Counted from the first letter of the stretch, positions 52,786 through 61,220 are shown. The stretch is 64,000 bases of DNA from an uncultured Poribacteria bacterium (GCA_951828515.1 OX639992.1:3822217-3886216); one strand, 5' to 3'. Made by a program: numbers and translations. Notes: a model not told the origin generated them from the sequence alone.

Positions 52786-55050
52786 CTAATTAGAAGAAGA
52801 TGCTTGCATCCCTTTTAGGTACGCCATAAACCGCTTCTGTCTTTCTACCGCGATCTCTCCATCGTCCTTCAGGAATGCCCACGCGCCGAGAAAGATCGCA
52901 TGAGCCTCCTGCGCAGCAGAAACATTCGGGCGATTTAAAGATTGAATTTGGAGTGTCATCGCCATCTTGTTCGTCTGCTGGATTTCAGGGGTCGTTTTAT
53001 CTTGAACAGTGACAATCGGGGTCTCATAAAGTGTGCTGTTGAACTGTTCAAGGATCCGTTTTAGAAAAGTTTCCGTTCCCTGATTGCCTCGGTAGTGTGC
53101 CGCAACCACAGCAGATTGCCCCTTACGCCATTCCGTGTGATTGATTTGCAGATAGTACCCTCTATCCTTGATAGTGTTAACCTTCTCTATCCGCTCCTCC
53201 ACGGACATTTTTAGCCCAGCGGTATGAATATTATATACCTTTGCACCGGCGAGTTTCAACATCCTTTCTAACGTTGTGATGAGTTCCTGTGTCTCAGGGA
53301 TATCCGTTTGTGAATCGAGAACAATGGTGGTCGATGCAAACGCACCATTCGCAATCGGGTGAAGTCCAACATCGACAACCGTTGCTTGATTCGATTGAAT
53401 CTGGATCTTGCGTTTGTTTGGATAGTACCCTTGCTTAGAAATGTGAAGTGTCGTTTCGCTGAAATCTTTCGATTCAGGACCGGTTGTGATGAAAAAGTGT
53501 CCCTCAGCGTCCGTAGATGCTGTCAATCCGGAATCGGTTTGTAATTGTGCGTCTTGAAGCGGTTTTTTAATTTTTCCTTGCGGTTCGATGAGGTGGGTTT
53601 TGGCATCTGACGTGCCTTTCCGTATATCCGCCCTCCATTTCATTACGGGCTGCGCATTTTGGATTTTGGGAAGAATATGGGAAACTTGACCTTGCACAAT
53701 CGCACCGTTGATGTTCGCGAAGTGAATTGTCAAGGACTGATGCGTTTGTCCGTAGGAGGCTTCCACCGTCGCTGTGCCCGGCGCATCAGGGGCATATAGA
53801 TAAAACTGTGCCGAGCCATTCTTTGAGAGTCGGCGCGTCTCTGCGAGGGTACCACTCGACGAATGTACGTAGATCGGTTCATCATCAGCAATTGGCATTC
53901 CCTCAGCGTCTTGTGCAATTACAGAGACACCGACGTAACTTTTTCCATCAGCCGGGAGTGTATCTGTCCACGCGCTGAGTTCCAACGCCGCCGCAGGCGG
54001 TGCCACTTTAAACCACTGCGGCACCGGTAGACTGTGATTACCGTAATAATTCACCAAGTCAGTTTCGACAAGATGCACGCCGTTCGATAATGGTTTCTTA
54101 AGCGAGACAGTAATTTGATCTGTCCCGCGATCATAGTGATAGGGGACATCTACATTATCAATCTTGACTCGGATGGAGTCGGTGAAGATCTGCTGGCGTT
54201 TGAGCATCCACGCGCCCCGTTCATGGAGTCCATCCATAACTTGAATCTGGAGGCGTGGCGTTTTCGTTTGGATGACAGAGGCGTTTTCAGGTGCTACCAG
54301 AACACCTTTCGGGAACCCGCCTTCAACATAACGGGCAATGCCAAGAAAATAACCGTACGCCTCCTTTATCAGGTAGTCGTTTTCTTTCAGCCTTGCTTCT
54401 TCTTCTGGGTTCGAGAGGAAAGATGCCTCACACAAAACTGCTGGACATTCGGTCAATCGCAGGACCCCGAAACCGGAAGCCGTTATGAGTTTATCTGAAT
54501 AGAGTCCCGATGCAGGAGAGGTAGGCAATTGTAATGCGTCTGAGACTCCCTGCTGGACATACCGCGCAAGGTCAAGACTTTGACGTGAGTCGTCTGCATC
54601 ACCGTGATACCAAGTAGAGGTATAGTTAACTTTTGGGTTATCAATTCCATTATGATGCAGCGAGATAAAGAAATTAGCCCCATTTTCGCTGGCAATTTGA
54701 CTGCGCATCGGCAGACTCACGTAAGCATCATCAACACGCGTCATAATAACGGTAGCCCCGACCTGCTGTAACATCTCGCGTAAGTAAAAAGCGACCCGTA
54801 GATTAACTTCAGCCTCGCGAACGCCTGTGGGTCCCCGTTTGTAATCTGGTACATGACCTTGTCCGCCGTGTCCGGGATCCAGGCAAATTGTGAATCCTTT
54901 GAGATGCCGAGTGTAAGGTGGAAATTCAAAGGGAAAAGAGGCTTGCTGCTTCATAAGTCCTTGGTGTTGAGAGCAACCCGCGAACAGCAGAAGCATCAAA
55001 AGCGGAATTTTTAATTTTTCCTTGCGGTTCGATGAGGTGGGATTTGGCAT
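52786..55050 (-). CDS. N-acetylmuramoyl-L-alanine amidase, exported lipoprotein with repeat-derived insert
   Basis: 754 residues. The N-terminus TSSNRKEKLK is encoded by repeat A; the lipobox LFAGC gives Cys26. The Amidase_3 domain (~50-245) has zinc ligands His61 (DPGHGG), Glu79 (REAEVNL) and His132 or His133 (SLHHNG) and catalytic Glu208 (CEASFLSN). Then come two beta-sandwich segments and a carboxypeptidase-regulatory-like segment. The last ~200 residues look like a second amidase fold (TIVLDSQTDIPETQELITTL, YYLQINHTEW) without the ligands. Residues ~466-496 are an in-frame repeat A. It cleaves the peptide stem from peptidoglycan at the outer membrane's inner face. Confidence 0.92.
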   Translation of the reverse strand: MPNPTSSNRKEKLKIPLLMLLLFAGCSQHQGLMKQQASFPFEFPPYTRHLKGFTICLDPGHGGQGHVPDYKRGPTGVREAEVNLRVAFYLREMLQQVGATVIMTRVDDAYVSLPMRSQIASENGANFFISLHHNGIDNPKVNYTSTWYHGDADDSRQSLDLARYVQQGVSDALQLPTSPASGLYSDKLITASGFGVLRLTECPAVLCEASFLSNPEEEARLKENDYLIKEAYGYFLGIARYVEGGFPKGVLVAPENASVIQTKTPRLQIQVMDGLHERGAWMLKRQQIFTDSIRVKIDNVDVPYHYDRGTDQITVSLKKPLSNGVHLVETDLVNYYGNHSLPVPQWFKVAPPAAALELSAWTDTLPADGKSYVGVSVIAQDAEGMPIADDEPIYVHSSSGTLAETRRLSKNGSAQFYLYAPDAPGTATVEASYGQTHQSLTIHFANINGAIVQGQVSHILPKIQNAQPVMKWRADIRKGTSDAKTHLIEPQGKIKKPLQDAQLQTDSGLTASTDAEGHFFITTGPESKDFSETTLHISKQGYYPNKRKIQIQSNQATVVDVGLHPIANGAFASTTIVLDSQTDIPETQELITTLERMLKLAGAKVYNIHTAGLKMSVEERIEKVNTIKDRGYYLQINHTEWRKGQSAVVAAHYRGNQGTETFLKRILEQFNSTLYETPIVTVQDKTTPEIQQTNKMAMTLQIQSLNRPNVSAAQEAHAIFLGAWAFLKDDGEIAVERQKRFMAYLKGMQASSSN
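53564..53655 (-). repeat. Repeat A inserted in frame inside the amidase gene
   Basis: Minus strand: CAGCCCGTAATGAAATGGAGG, GCGGATATACGGAAAGGCACG, CAAAACCCACCTCATCGAAC, CGCAAGGAAAAATTAAAAAA. It encodes MKWRADIRKGTSDAKTHLIE followed by PQGKIKK; upstream and downstream frames are kept. Confidence 0.85.
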
Positions 55051-55195
55051 TTGGCGTGCCTTTCCGTATATCCGCTCTCCATTTCATTACGAGCTACGCG
55101 TTTTGGATTTTGAAAAGAATTTTTAATTTTTCCTTGCGGTTCAATGCGGTGGGATTTGGCATTTGACGCGCCTTTCCGTATATCTGAAGAAATTG
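55008..55195 (-). repeat. Two tandem repeat A copies at the amidase start
   Basis: Copies at about 55008-55098 and 55120-55195 on the minus strand. The nearer one supplies GGAAAGG, the ATG at 55050 and the first coding residues; the farther one is nearly identical (CCGCATTGAACCGCAAGG). The 55051-55277 gap holds nothing else. Confidence 0.8.
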
Positions 55196-55277
55196 AAAAA
55201 ACGTTAAGCAAGGGGAACATCCAAGCAAAAACACCTACGTCATATATTTATTCTCGAACTCACGTTAAAATCCTTCT

Positions 55278-55739
55278 TCACTGATCCCTGGTAGTTGAAC
55301 GCCAACGACTACGTGATCTGGGACGACCGAGGATCTCTGAAAGAATGATGCCTTGACGAAAAGTTTGCGGCGACAAATCCAGTAGTGATGTCGCGGGGAC
55401 AGCCCGCCTTCCGGTTGGAGAGTCCACAGGCACTGGAGGCGGCTGTGGTTGCGAGGTTTCAACGACCGAATCAGATTTCTCTGGTTCAAGGGGAACGGGT
55501 TCTTCAGCAACCGGTGTCACATCCGCCTCGTCCTGTTGCAGAATCATCTGCTCCAGTTGCGTCTCAAACGGGAAATCTTCCATGAACGGAGGGGGTGTCT
55601 CTTCGCGCTCTGGTGTCACACGCTCACCCGCTTTTCTTTCCGCATCCCGTTGTTGCGCTTTCCGCCGGCGCGAGCTGCTCAAGATGGATATCAGAAGCAC
55701 GATAATCAGCGGTGCCAGCATCTGGATGATATTTTCCAT
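55278..55739 (-). CDS. Small membrane-anchored protein of the FloA operon
   Basis: 153 residues. One N-terminal TM helix (IIQMLAPLIIVLLISILSS) is followed by a basic stretch, a proline- and glutamate-rich linker, and a C-terminal motif LLDLSPQTFRQGIILSEILG. Unknown function; genes of this layout often follow floA in such genomes, by my recollection. GGAGAA precedes the ATG. Last gene of the nfeD-floA run. Confidence 0.65.
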   Translation of the reverse strand: MENIIQMLAPLIIVLLISILSSSRRRKAQQRDAERKAGERVTPEREETPPPFMEDFPFETQLEQMILQQDEADVTPVAEEPVPLEPEKSDSVVETSQPQPPPVPVDSPTGRRAVPATSLLDLSPQTFRQGIILSEILGRPRSRSRWRSTTRDQ

Positions 55740-55751
55740 CGTTTTCTCCTT

Positions 55752-55866
55752 TATTGGCTATCAGGCTTCGGCTATCAGCCGTCAGCAAGAGAAACTTATG
55801 GCAGATGAAATGATAGCAACTGCCACATGCTCTACCGATTGCTGATTGCTGACGGCTGATGGCTAT
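55752..55866. repeat. Repeat B downstream of floA
   Basis: GGCTATCAGGCTTCGGCTATC, GCAAGAGAAAC, and GATTGCTGATTGCTGACGGC around it. Confidence 0.55.
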
Positions 55867-55870
55867 TCTA

Positions 55871-56902
55871 CTATGAAAGTCCGAGAGAGTGTGCAGACCG
55901 TGTTGTGTCTATCTCTTGCGTTCCGCCGGGTGAAGCGATTGATTGACGCATCTCTGTATCCGCAAGGATATTACGGAGTTCATAATAAGTCATCACACTC
56001 ATTCGCTGGGAATCAAAGGTATCCGAGATAGCAAGCGGCACCTCCGCCTCTGCTTCAATCAGTTTGACTGTCATCTCTTCGACTAACGCTTTATTCTCTT
56101 CCTCTTCGGCTTCTGCGCGTGCGCGACGTTCTTCCGCTTTCGCACGGGCTATCTTGAGCTCAGCCTGTGCTTGGTCAGTCTGTAATTTCGCACCGACGTT
56201 CTCACCAACGTTTATATCGGCGATGTCAATGGACAGAATTTCAAAGGCAGTTCCGGCAGCTAAACCCTTTGAGAGCACTGTTTCTGAGATGCGAACTGGG
56301 TTCTCTAAGACTTGCTTATGACTCCCCGATGAGCCGATGGTCGTGATGATCCCCTCACCGACTCTCGCACGGATGGTGTCCTCAGTAGCACCGCCGACGA
56401 GTCTATCGATGTCGGCTCTCACCGTAACGCGCGCCTTCACGATTAACTGAATACCATCGCGGGCAACGGCAGTGATACCAACACTGGCGTCTTCTCTACT
56501 CGGGATGTCTATAATCTCAGGCGTAACGCTGACCTGCACGGCTTGCAAGACATCGCGACCTGCGAGATCAATTGCGGCAGCCTGCGCGAAACCGAGATCA
56601 ATGTTGGCTTTATCCGCAGCAATCAGTGCCGATACAACACTCGATACACGTCCGTCAGCAAGGAAGTGTGCCTCGAGATCGTCCAGGGATAGATTTAAAC
56701 CTGCCTTCGTTGCGTTGATCTGAGGGTCTACGATCGCAGTCGGGGGGACACGCCGTAAACGCATCGCAACGAGATCAAAAATCCCGACCTTCACACCTGC
56801 CGCAATCGCGGTGATCCATAGACCGATCGGAACGAGCCAACTAATAATAATTATGAACAGTATAAGCAGAACAGCAATAATCGCGATCATTGTTGGTGCC
56901 AT
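55871..56902 (-). CDS. floA: Flotillin-like protein FloA, copy 2
   Basis: 343 residues from the ATG at 56902 (GGAGAA 9 bases upstream). An N-terminal membrane hairpin ([19 protein letters not shown] and [14 protein letters not shown]), then the SPFH domain with [50 protein letters not shown], and a coiled coil rich in [18 protein letters not shown]. FloA organises membrane microdomains together with NfeD. A second copy lies just upstream; the two share the layout but diverge in the C-terminus. Confidence 0.92.
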   Translation of the reverse strand: MAPTMIAIIAVLLILFIIIISWLVPIGLWITAIAAGVKVGIFDLVAMRLRRVPPTAIVDPQINATKAGLNLSLDDLEAHFLADGRVSSVVSALIAADKANIDLGFAQAAAIDLAGRDVLQAVQVSVTPEIIDIPSREDASVGITAVARDGIQLIVKARVTVRADIDRLVGGATEDTIRARVGEGIITTIGSSGSHKQVLENPVRISETVLSKGLAAGTAFEILSIDIADINVGENVGAKLQTDQAQAELKIARAKAEERRARAEAEEEENKALVEEMTVKLIEAEAEVPLAISDTFDSQRMSVMTYYELRNILADTEMRQSIASPGGTQEIDTTRSAHSLGLS

Positions 56903-56925
56903 GTTTACTTTTCTCCATTTTAATG

Positions 56926-57024
56926 GCAATCAGCGATTAGCAATCAGCAATCAGTGAAGAGGTTTTTTGGTGAAGATGCGGTATCCTCTTGCTGACTGCT
57001 GACTGCCGACAACTGACAGCCCTT
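56926..57024. repeat. Repeat B between the two floA genes
   Basis: GGCAATCAGCGATTAGCAATC and CTGACTGCTGACTGCCGACAAC around GAAGAGGTTT / ATCCTCTTG. Confidence 0.6.
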
Positions 57025-57027
57025 CTA

Positions 57028-57930
57028 TTATTGCTCCGTATTAGTGTCCAAGTTACCTTCACGGAACGCACCTGCCAAGGAGCGAGGCACTTGCGCTTCT
57101 GCTTCAACGACTTTCGCACGCATTTCTTGGACACCTGCCGTCATTTCCTGTTTCCGAGCGACTGCCATCGCACGACGCTCTTCCGCCTTCGCTTGCGCTA
57201 CAACCAAATCTGCCTCGGCTTGCTCCGCTTGGAGTTCCGCACCGATGTTTTTGCCGACGTTGACATCCGCAATGTCAATAGAAAGGATTTCAAAAGCGGT
57301 TCCGGCATCAAGTCCGCGATCGAGCACCGTTTTCGAGATAATATCTGGGTTTTCCAGTACGTCTTCGTAGGTTTCGGAGGCACCGATTGCGCTGATAATA
57401 CCTTCACCGACACGCGCAATGATCGTCTCTTCACCCGCACCACCGACGAGCCGATTGATGTTCGTGCGCACCGTAATACGGACGGTGGCTATTAACTCAA
57501 CACCATCTAAAGCAAGCGCACTGATTTTTGGGGTCGTAATCACGCGCGGATTGACGCTGACCTGAACCGCTTCAAAGACATCACGTCCAGCCAAGTCTAT
57601 AGCAGCAGAGCGTTGAAAATTCAACTCAATTCTCGCTTTATCTGCGGCAATGAGCGCACTGACAACATTGAGTACATTACCACCTGCAAGGTAATGCGCC
57701 TCTAATTCGGCAGTCACTGCCTTCAATCCAGCCTTGTGGGCACTGATTAAACCCTTCACAATAACATTTGGGTTCACCCGTCTGAGGCGCATCCCAACGA
57801 GGTCAAAAATTCGGAGAGGAACCCCCGCTGCAACAGCGGCAATCCACAGTCCAATGGGGACGAACCAGAAGAACGCGATGACAAGAATTAGGACAACAAG
57901 GGCGATTCCCCCCGTAAATAGATCTATCAT
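57028..57930 (-). CDS. floA: Flotillin-like protein FloA, copy 1
   Basis: 300 residues from the ATG at 57930 (GGAGGC 6 bases upstream; a GTG/ATG further up gives 308). Membrane hairpin ([31 protein letters not shown]), SPFH domain with [20 protein letters not shown] and [20 protein letters not shown], and the [20 protein letters not shown] coiled coil. Same family as the next gene. It follows the two nfeD genes, the usual nfeD-floA order (yqeZ-yqfA in Bacillus). Confidence 0.92.
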   Translation of the reverse strand: MIDLFTGGIALVVLILVIAFFWFVPIGLWIAAVAAGVPLRIFDLVGMRLRRVNPNVIVKGLISAHKAGLKAVTAELEAHYLAGGNVLNVVSALIAADKARIELNFQRSAAIDLAGRDVFEAVQVSVNPRVITTPKISALALDGVELIATVRITVRTNINRLVGGAGEETIIARVGEGIISAIGASETYEDVLENPDIISKTVLDRGLDAGTAFEILSIDIADVNVGKNIGAELQAEQAEADLVVAQAKAEERRAMAVARKQEMTAGVQEMRAKVVEAEAQVPRSLAGAFREGNLDTNTEQ

Positions 57931-57951
57931 TATCTGCCTCCATGAATTAGC

Positions 57952-58064
57952 CATCGGCAGTCAGGTCGGTTTTTTTCAAAATCCTTTCAGCAGTCAGTGG
58001 AAGAGGGTATCGTTTACAAAGGTATCCTCTTTGCTGATTGCTGATTGCTGATTGCTGAGTGCTA
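57952..58064. repeat. Repeat B with nested palindrome between nfeD and floA
   Basis: GGCAGTCAGGTCGGTTTTTTTC and AAAATCCTTTCAGCAGTC (nested part), GAAGAGGG / ATCCTCTTTGC, and TGATTGCTGATTGCTGATTG. Confidence 0.6.
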
Positions 58065-58547
58065 TTGTAAACTACGAACGACGACGCGACTGCCCTCTAC
58101 AAAAATTACTTCGACTTCGGTATCTGCAGGAACGTATTCACCCTGTGTGACAATATCAACACGGTGTCCATTGATAAGCGCAGCCCCTGCCGGACGTAGC
58201 GGTGTCAATGCTTTACCGGATTTCCCGACGAAACTCGCCAATTCCGACGGAGGCGCATGGAAACCCTCCGCCTTATCTTGCGTTGTCCCCAGGATAAAGG
58301 CTTTACCAACGGGTGTTGTACGCACTACCGATAATCCTATAAGTGCCAATGGAATGACACCTACCAGGGTTGCTCCTGTATAAGTCAGAGTTGTCTGGAA
58401 GCCGAATTTCCACCAAGCGACCCCGATACCTATTAATATAAGGAGACATCCCGGCACACCTGCTGCTCCAAAGCCTGGGAGAATGAGCAACTCAATAAAT
58501 ACTAACAGAATTCCAATCCCTATCAGGAAGGTTAGAAACCATATCAT
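58062..58547 (-). CDS. Short NfeD-family protein (membrane plus OB-fold)
   Basis: 161 residues: TM helices IGILLVFIELLILPGFG, CLLILIGIGVAWW and LIGLSVV, then the NfeD OB domain (KSGKALTPLRPAGAALINGH, VIFVEGSRVVVRSL). No protease domain, so it is the short NfeD form that partners SPFH proteins. The ATG follows a short repeat A tail (AAGGAAAATTAAAA). Confidence 0.88.
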   Translation of the reverse strand: MIWFLTFLIGIGILLVFIELLILPGFGAAGVPGCLLILIGIGVAWWKFGFQTTLTYTGATLVGVIPLALIGLSVVRTTPVGKAFILGTTQDKAEGFHAPPSELASFVGKSGKALTPLRPAGAALINGHRVDIVTQGEYVPADTEVEVIFVEGSRVVVRSLQ

Positions 58548-58566
58548 ATTTTTAATTTTCCTTGCA
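58548..58566 (-). repeat. Repeat A tail giving the RBS of the short nfeD
   Basis: Minus strand GCAAGGAAAATTAAAAAT directly before the ATG at 58547; the rest of the repeat is missing. Confidence 0.5.
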
Positions 58567-58609
58567 AAGCAACTTTAAGTATTAAAGTTCAAGTTTTGCA
58601 TCCGCAATT

Positions 58610-58690
58610 GGGTTGGAAAGTTGGAAGATCGGAAGGTTGGAAGATCGGGGATACGGTGTTTCTTGTAGTCTTCCTATGCTTCCACCCTTC
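58610..58690. repeat. Repeat C, intergenic copy
   Basis: GGTTGGAAAGTTGGAAGATC repeated, and TCTTCCTATGCTTCCACCC as the complementary arm. It is the only copy of repeat C outside coding regions in this window. Confidence 0.6.
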
Positions 58691-58729
58691 CTCAAAACCT
58701 GATATTGCTTTCTTAATATTGCTAAAACA

Positions 58730-60253
58730 TTAATCATCCTCAACCGCTTCTACGAAAACCTTAGGACCTTCAACACTTACGACTTTGACTGTGCTATCTT
58801 GTGGGATAAAGTCACCGACAGTGACGACATCCACCCTATTATTAGCGATTCGAGCTGTTCCTGCCGGACGCAATGGCGTCAGGGCTGTCCCAGATTTTCC
58901 GAGATATGCCTGAAAATCCTCGGAACTCGACGAGTGGTATCCCATTTCAGTATCCATCACTGTTGACAAAGCGAGCCTCCGGAAAAGCTGGGTCTCAGGC
59001 AGGTAAAAAGCGGCGAGAATAACCAGTACCGCGCTCATAATCACAGAGATTGAGAGCCACATAACCGCGGTACGGAACTCGTAAGCCTTGTCGAACACGA
59101 AGAAGATGCTCCCCAGCATGAATGTAATACCGAGAATTCCAGCAACACCGAAGCCGGGGATTACAAAGACCTCCAAGGCGATGAGTCCAAGCCCGATAAG
59201 GAAAAGCAGGAATGCCCATTCCGCACCGATTTTCGTCAGCATGTGTCCGCCGAAGAAAAGTCCTACACAAAGTAAACCGAGGAATCCGGGGATACCGAAA
59301 CCGGGTGTGCGAATCTCTATAAAGATACCGAGAATGCCCAATGAAAGGAGAAGCGAACTGATAAGCGGATTCGTGAGAAAGAAAACAATCCTATCCGCAA
59401 GTGTTGCTTCGACCTCATTAATACGTGCTCCAGATAACGTTTTCAGACGGTTGATTTCTGAAACCCCAAAATCCTGTTCTCGTCGCGCGATGCCCTCTTC
59501 TGTTAGGGGTAGTTTGGTTCCATCAACCTCAACAATCTCGTATTGTGCCAATAGTTCTGTGAGAGTTTCGGCTTGTGCGTCTGCGAATCCGTATGCTAAT
59601 GCTTGTTGGGTGGATAAGGTGAGCAGTTTTCCTTGGGCACAAAGGATTTCCATCTCTTCGCCTTCTTCTTCACGTGCAGCATATTCTTCGGGCAGGAGTT
59701 TGATAATCTGACCGTCTGCAAGTTTTACGAGGACGAGTTCTTTGTCTACCATCGCTTCGGCAATATCAGGGTTTCGGTTCTCCCGTTCTGCCGTCGCACG
59801 AATAGTGCCCTGAATATAAGAGATTGCCTTTTCCCCTACCTCTTGCCCTTGAATATTAACAGGCGCGGAATCACCGATCGTCCCTCCTGAAGTCATAACA
59901 ATCTGATTGCAGGAGATAGAAATCATCGCGCCCGCAGAGATAGCCTGTCGATTGACAAAAGCGATTGTGGGAATTTGTGTATCCTGAATGGATCGGATGA
60001 TATTTATGGCGGAATCTACCCTACCGCCTGGTGTATCCACATCAAAGACAATGGCATCAGCACCAGCCTCTTCCGCTGTTTGAATACTATCACTGATGTA
60101 GGTGCCAAGTCCGCTCCCGATCTCATTACGAATGTCAATCACGTAGACCAGTGCTTCGTCCTGAGCGGACAGGTCGCCACTCATAAAGAGACACCCGATC
60201 AAAAGGAACACGTTTTTTAATTTTACCTTGCGGAGAAATGAAATGGGTTTCAT
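58730..60253 (-). CDS. nfeD: NfeD-family protein with ClpP-like serine protease domain
   Basis: 507 residues. Signal peptide whose basic part (FLRKVKLK) is encoded by repeat A, core NVFLLIGCLFMSGDLSA. A ClpP-class protease domain (~35-240) has IVFDVDTPGGRVDSAI and the nucleophile Ser106 (NRQAISAGAM), with a probable Lys142 partner. Then four TM helices and a C-terminal OB domain (GKSGTALTPLRPAGTARIAN). Long NfeD proteins are thought to cut stomatin/flotillin C-termini. First gene of the nfeD-nfeD-floA-floA operon; a promoter lies at 60554-60583. Confidence 0.93.
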   Translation of the reverse strand: MKPISFLRKVKLKNVFLLIGCLFMSGDLSAQDEALVYVIDIRNEIGSGLGTYISDSIQTAEEAGADAIVFDVDTPGGRVDSAINIIRSIQDTQIPTIAFVNRQAISAGAMISISCNQIVMTSGGTIGDSAPVNIQGQEVGEKAISYIQGTIRATAERENRNPDIAEAMVDKELVLVKLADGQIIKLLPEEYAAREEEGEEMEILCAQGKLLTLSTQQALAYGFADAQAETLTELLAQYEIVEVDGTKLPLTEEGIARREQDFGVSEINRLKTLSGARINEVEATLADRIVFFLTNPLISSLLLSLGILGIFIEIRTPGFGIPGFLGLLCVGLFFGGHMLTKIGAEWAFLLFLIGLGLIALEVFVIPGFGVAGILGITFMLGSIFFVFDKAYEFRTAVMWLSISVIMSAVLVILAAFYLPETQLFRRLALSTVMDTEMGYHSSSSEDFQAYLGKSGTALTPLRPAGTARIANNRVDVVTVGDFIPQDSTVKVVSVEGPKVFVEAVEDD

Positions 60254-60394
60254 GTTGAATTGCCTTTCTTAAATCCGCCTTCCACTTCGTTTTTTAATTT
60301 TACCTTGCGGAGAAATGACGATATTTGTAACTTCAGGGTTTTTCGCGTGCGAGTCGCCTGCGCCGTTGTTGCAGGCTGCGTTTTTTGTTGTTAA
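60215..60394 (-). repeat. Two repeat A copies before nfeD
   Basis: One (60215-60290) provides GAAAGG, the ATG at 60253 and codons for FLRKVKLK; the second (60293-60394) is of the CCTGCAACAACGGCGCAGG subtype. Both have the CCGCAAGGTAAAATTAAAAA tail on the minus strand. The rest of the 60254-60597 gap shows no gene. Confidence 0.78.
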
Positions 60395-60553
60395 TTTTAC
60401 ATTGGGGATAGACCCCGATATTTGTAACTGGACGAATTTTCTCTTTTATTCGGACCACCTCCACAGCATCCGACCTACACGCCTTCCGAAACGGTTTCAT
60501 AGTGCTACAAAAGAATGCTCTGCGTCCATCCTAAATAATTGATAACCAATTCA

Positions 60554-60583
60554 ATTATACCCGAAGGCAACGGTAAACGTCAA
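60554..60583 (-). promoter_or_regulatory. Putative promoter of the nfeD-floA operon
   Basis: Minus strand TTGACG (60583-60578), 18 bases, TATAAT (60559-60554), ~300 bases before nfeD with both repeat A copies in the leader. Confidence 0.5.
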
Positions 60584-60597
60584 GACCGATTTGTAAT

Positions 60598-61161
60598 TCA
60601 ACTCGATGTGAACTCTTCTTGGATCCATGCATGCAAGACATGGTTCAGGATAAGGTGGACATCCTCAACGGGACCGTAGCGATCACTATCCACAACGACG
60701 TTCACGTCACAGATCGTTGCCAAGGCACCGCCACCAAAGCCACTCCACCCAATTGTTTGACATCCCACTTCTTTGGCGTGGCGCATTGCTCGGAGTACAT
60801 TTTCTGAATTGCCGCTTGCACTGATACCGATAGCGACATCTCCGGGGTTCACAAGATTTTTCAACTGCTCAACGAAAACATCTTCGTAAGATACATCGTT
60901 CGACCACGCCGTCATTGTTGCGACATTATCTGTTAAACTAATAACACGAAAACGGGGTTTGCCGGGAACGCTTGTGCCTTTGCCTAAATCACAGGCAATA
61001 TGCGATGCAGTAGAAGCACTGCCACCGTTACCAATCACAAAAATTTGCTTTTCGGTGTGATACGCTTCCATGATTACATCTATAGAACGCCGTACGTCTG
61101 CCACTGTCAGTCGTTCTAAAACACCTTGTAGATGTGAAATATAACTCTGAATTCTTTCCAT
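60598..61161 (-). CDS. SIS-domain sugar isomerase, GmhA-like
   Basis: 187 residues, typical of single-domain phosphoheptose isomerases. IFVIGNGGSASTASHIACDL (phosphate-binding loop), the WSNDVSYEDVFVEQL segment, IGISASGNSENVLRAM and the C-terminal VEDVHLILNHVLHAWI with the Glu-His pair seen in GmhA. It probably isomerises sedoheptulose 7-phosphate or a similar sugar phosphate, for example in LPS heptose synthesis. The following ROK and FGGY kinases suggest a sugar-phosphate cluster. Confidence 0.9.
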   Translation of the reverse strand: MERIQSYISHLQGVLERLTVADVRRSIDVIMEAYHTEKQIFVIGNGGSASTASHIACDLGKGTSVPGKPRFRVISLTDNVATMTAWSNDVSYEDVFVEQLKNLVNPGDVAIGISASGNSENVLRAMRHAKEVGCQTIGWSGFGGGALATICDVNVVVDSDRYGPVEDVHLILNHVLHAWIQEEFTSS

Positions 61162-61220
61162 CTTGGTTTTTCAATTCCCTTTCTGTAATTTAATTTTCTA
61201 CAGCACATAACAAATGATTT

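Noticed and set aside
55011-55220. 69-residue minus-strand frame before the amidase gene
   Set aside because: It consists only of read-through of two tandem repeat A copies and overlaps the real amidase start in another frame.
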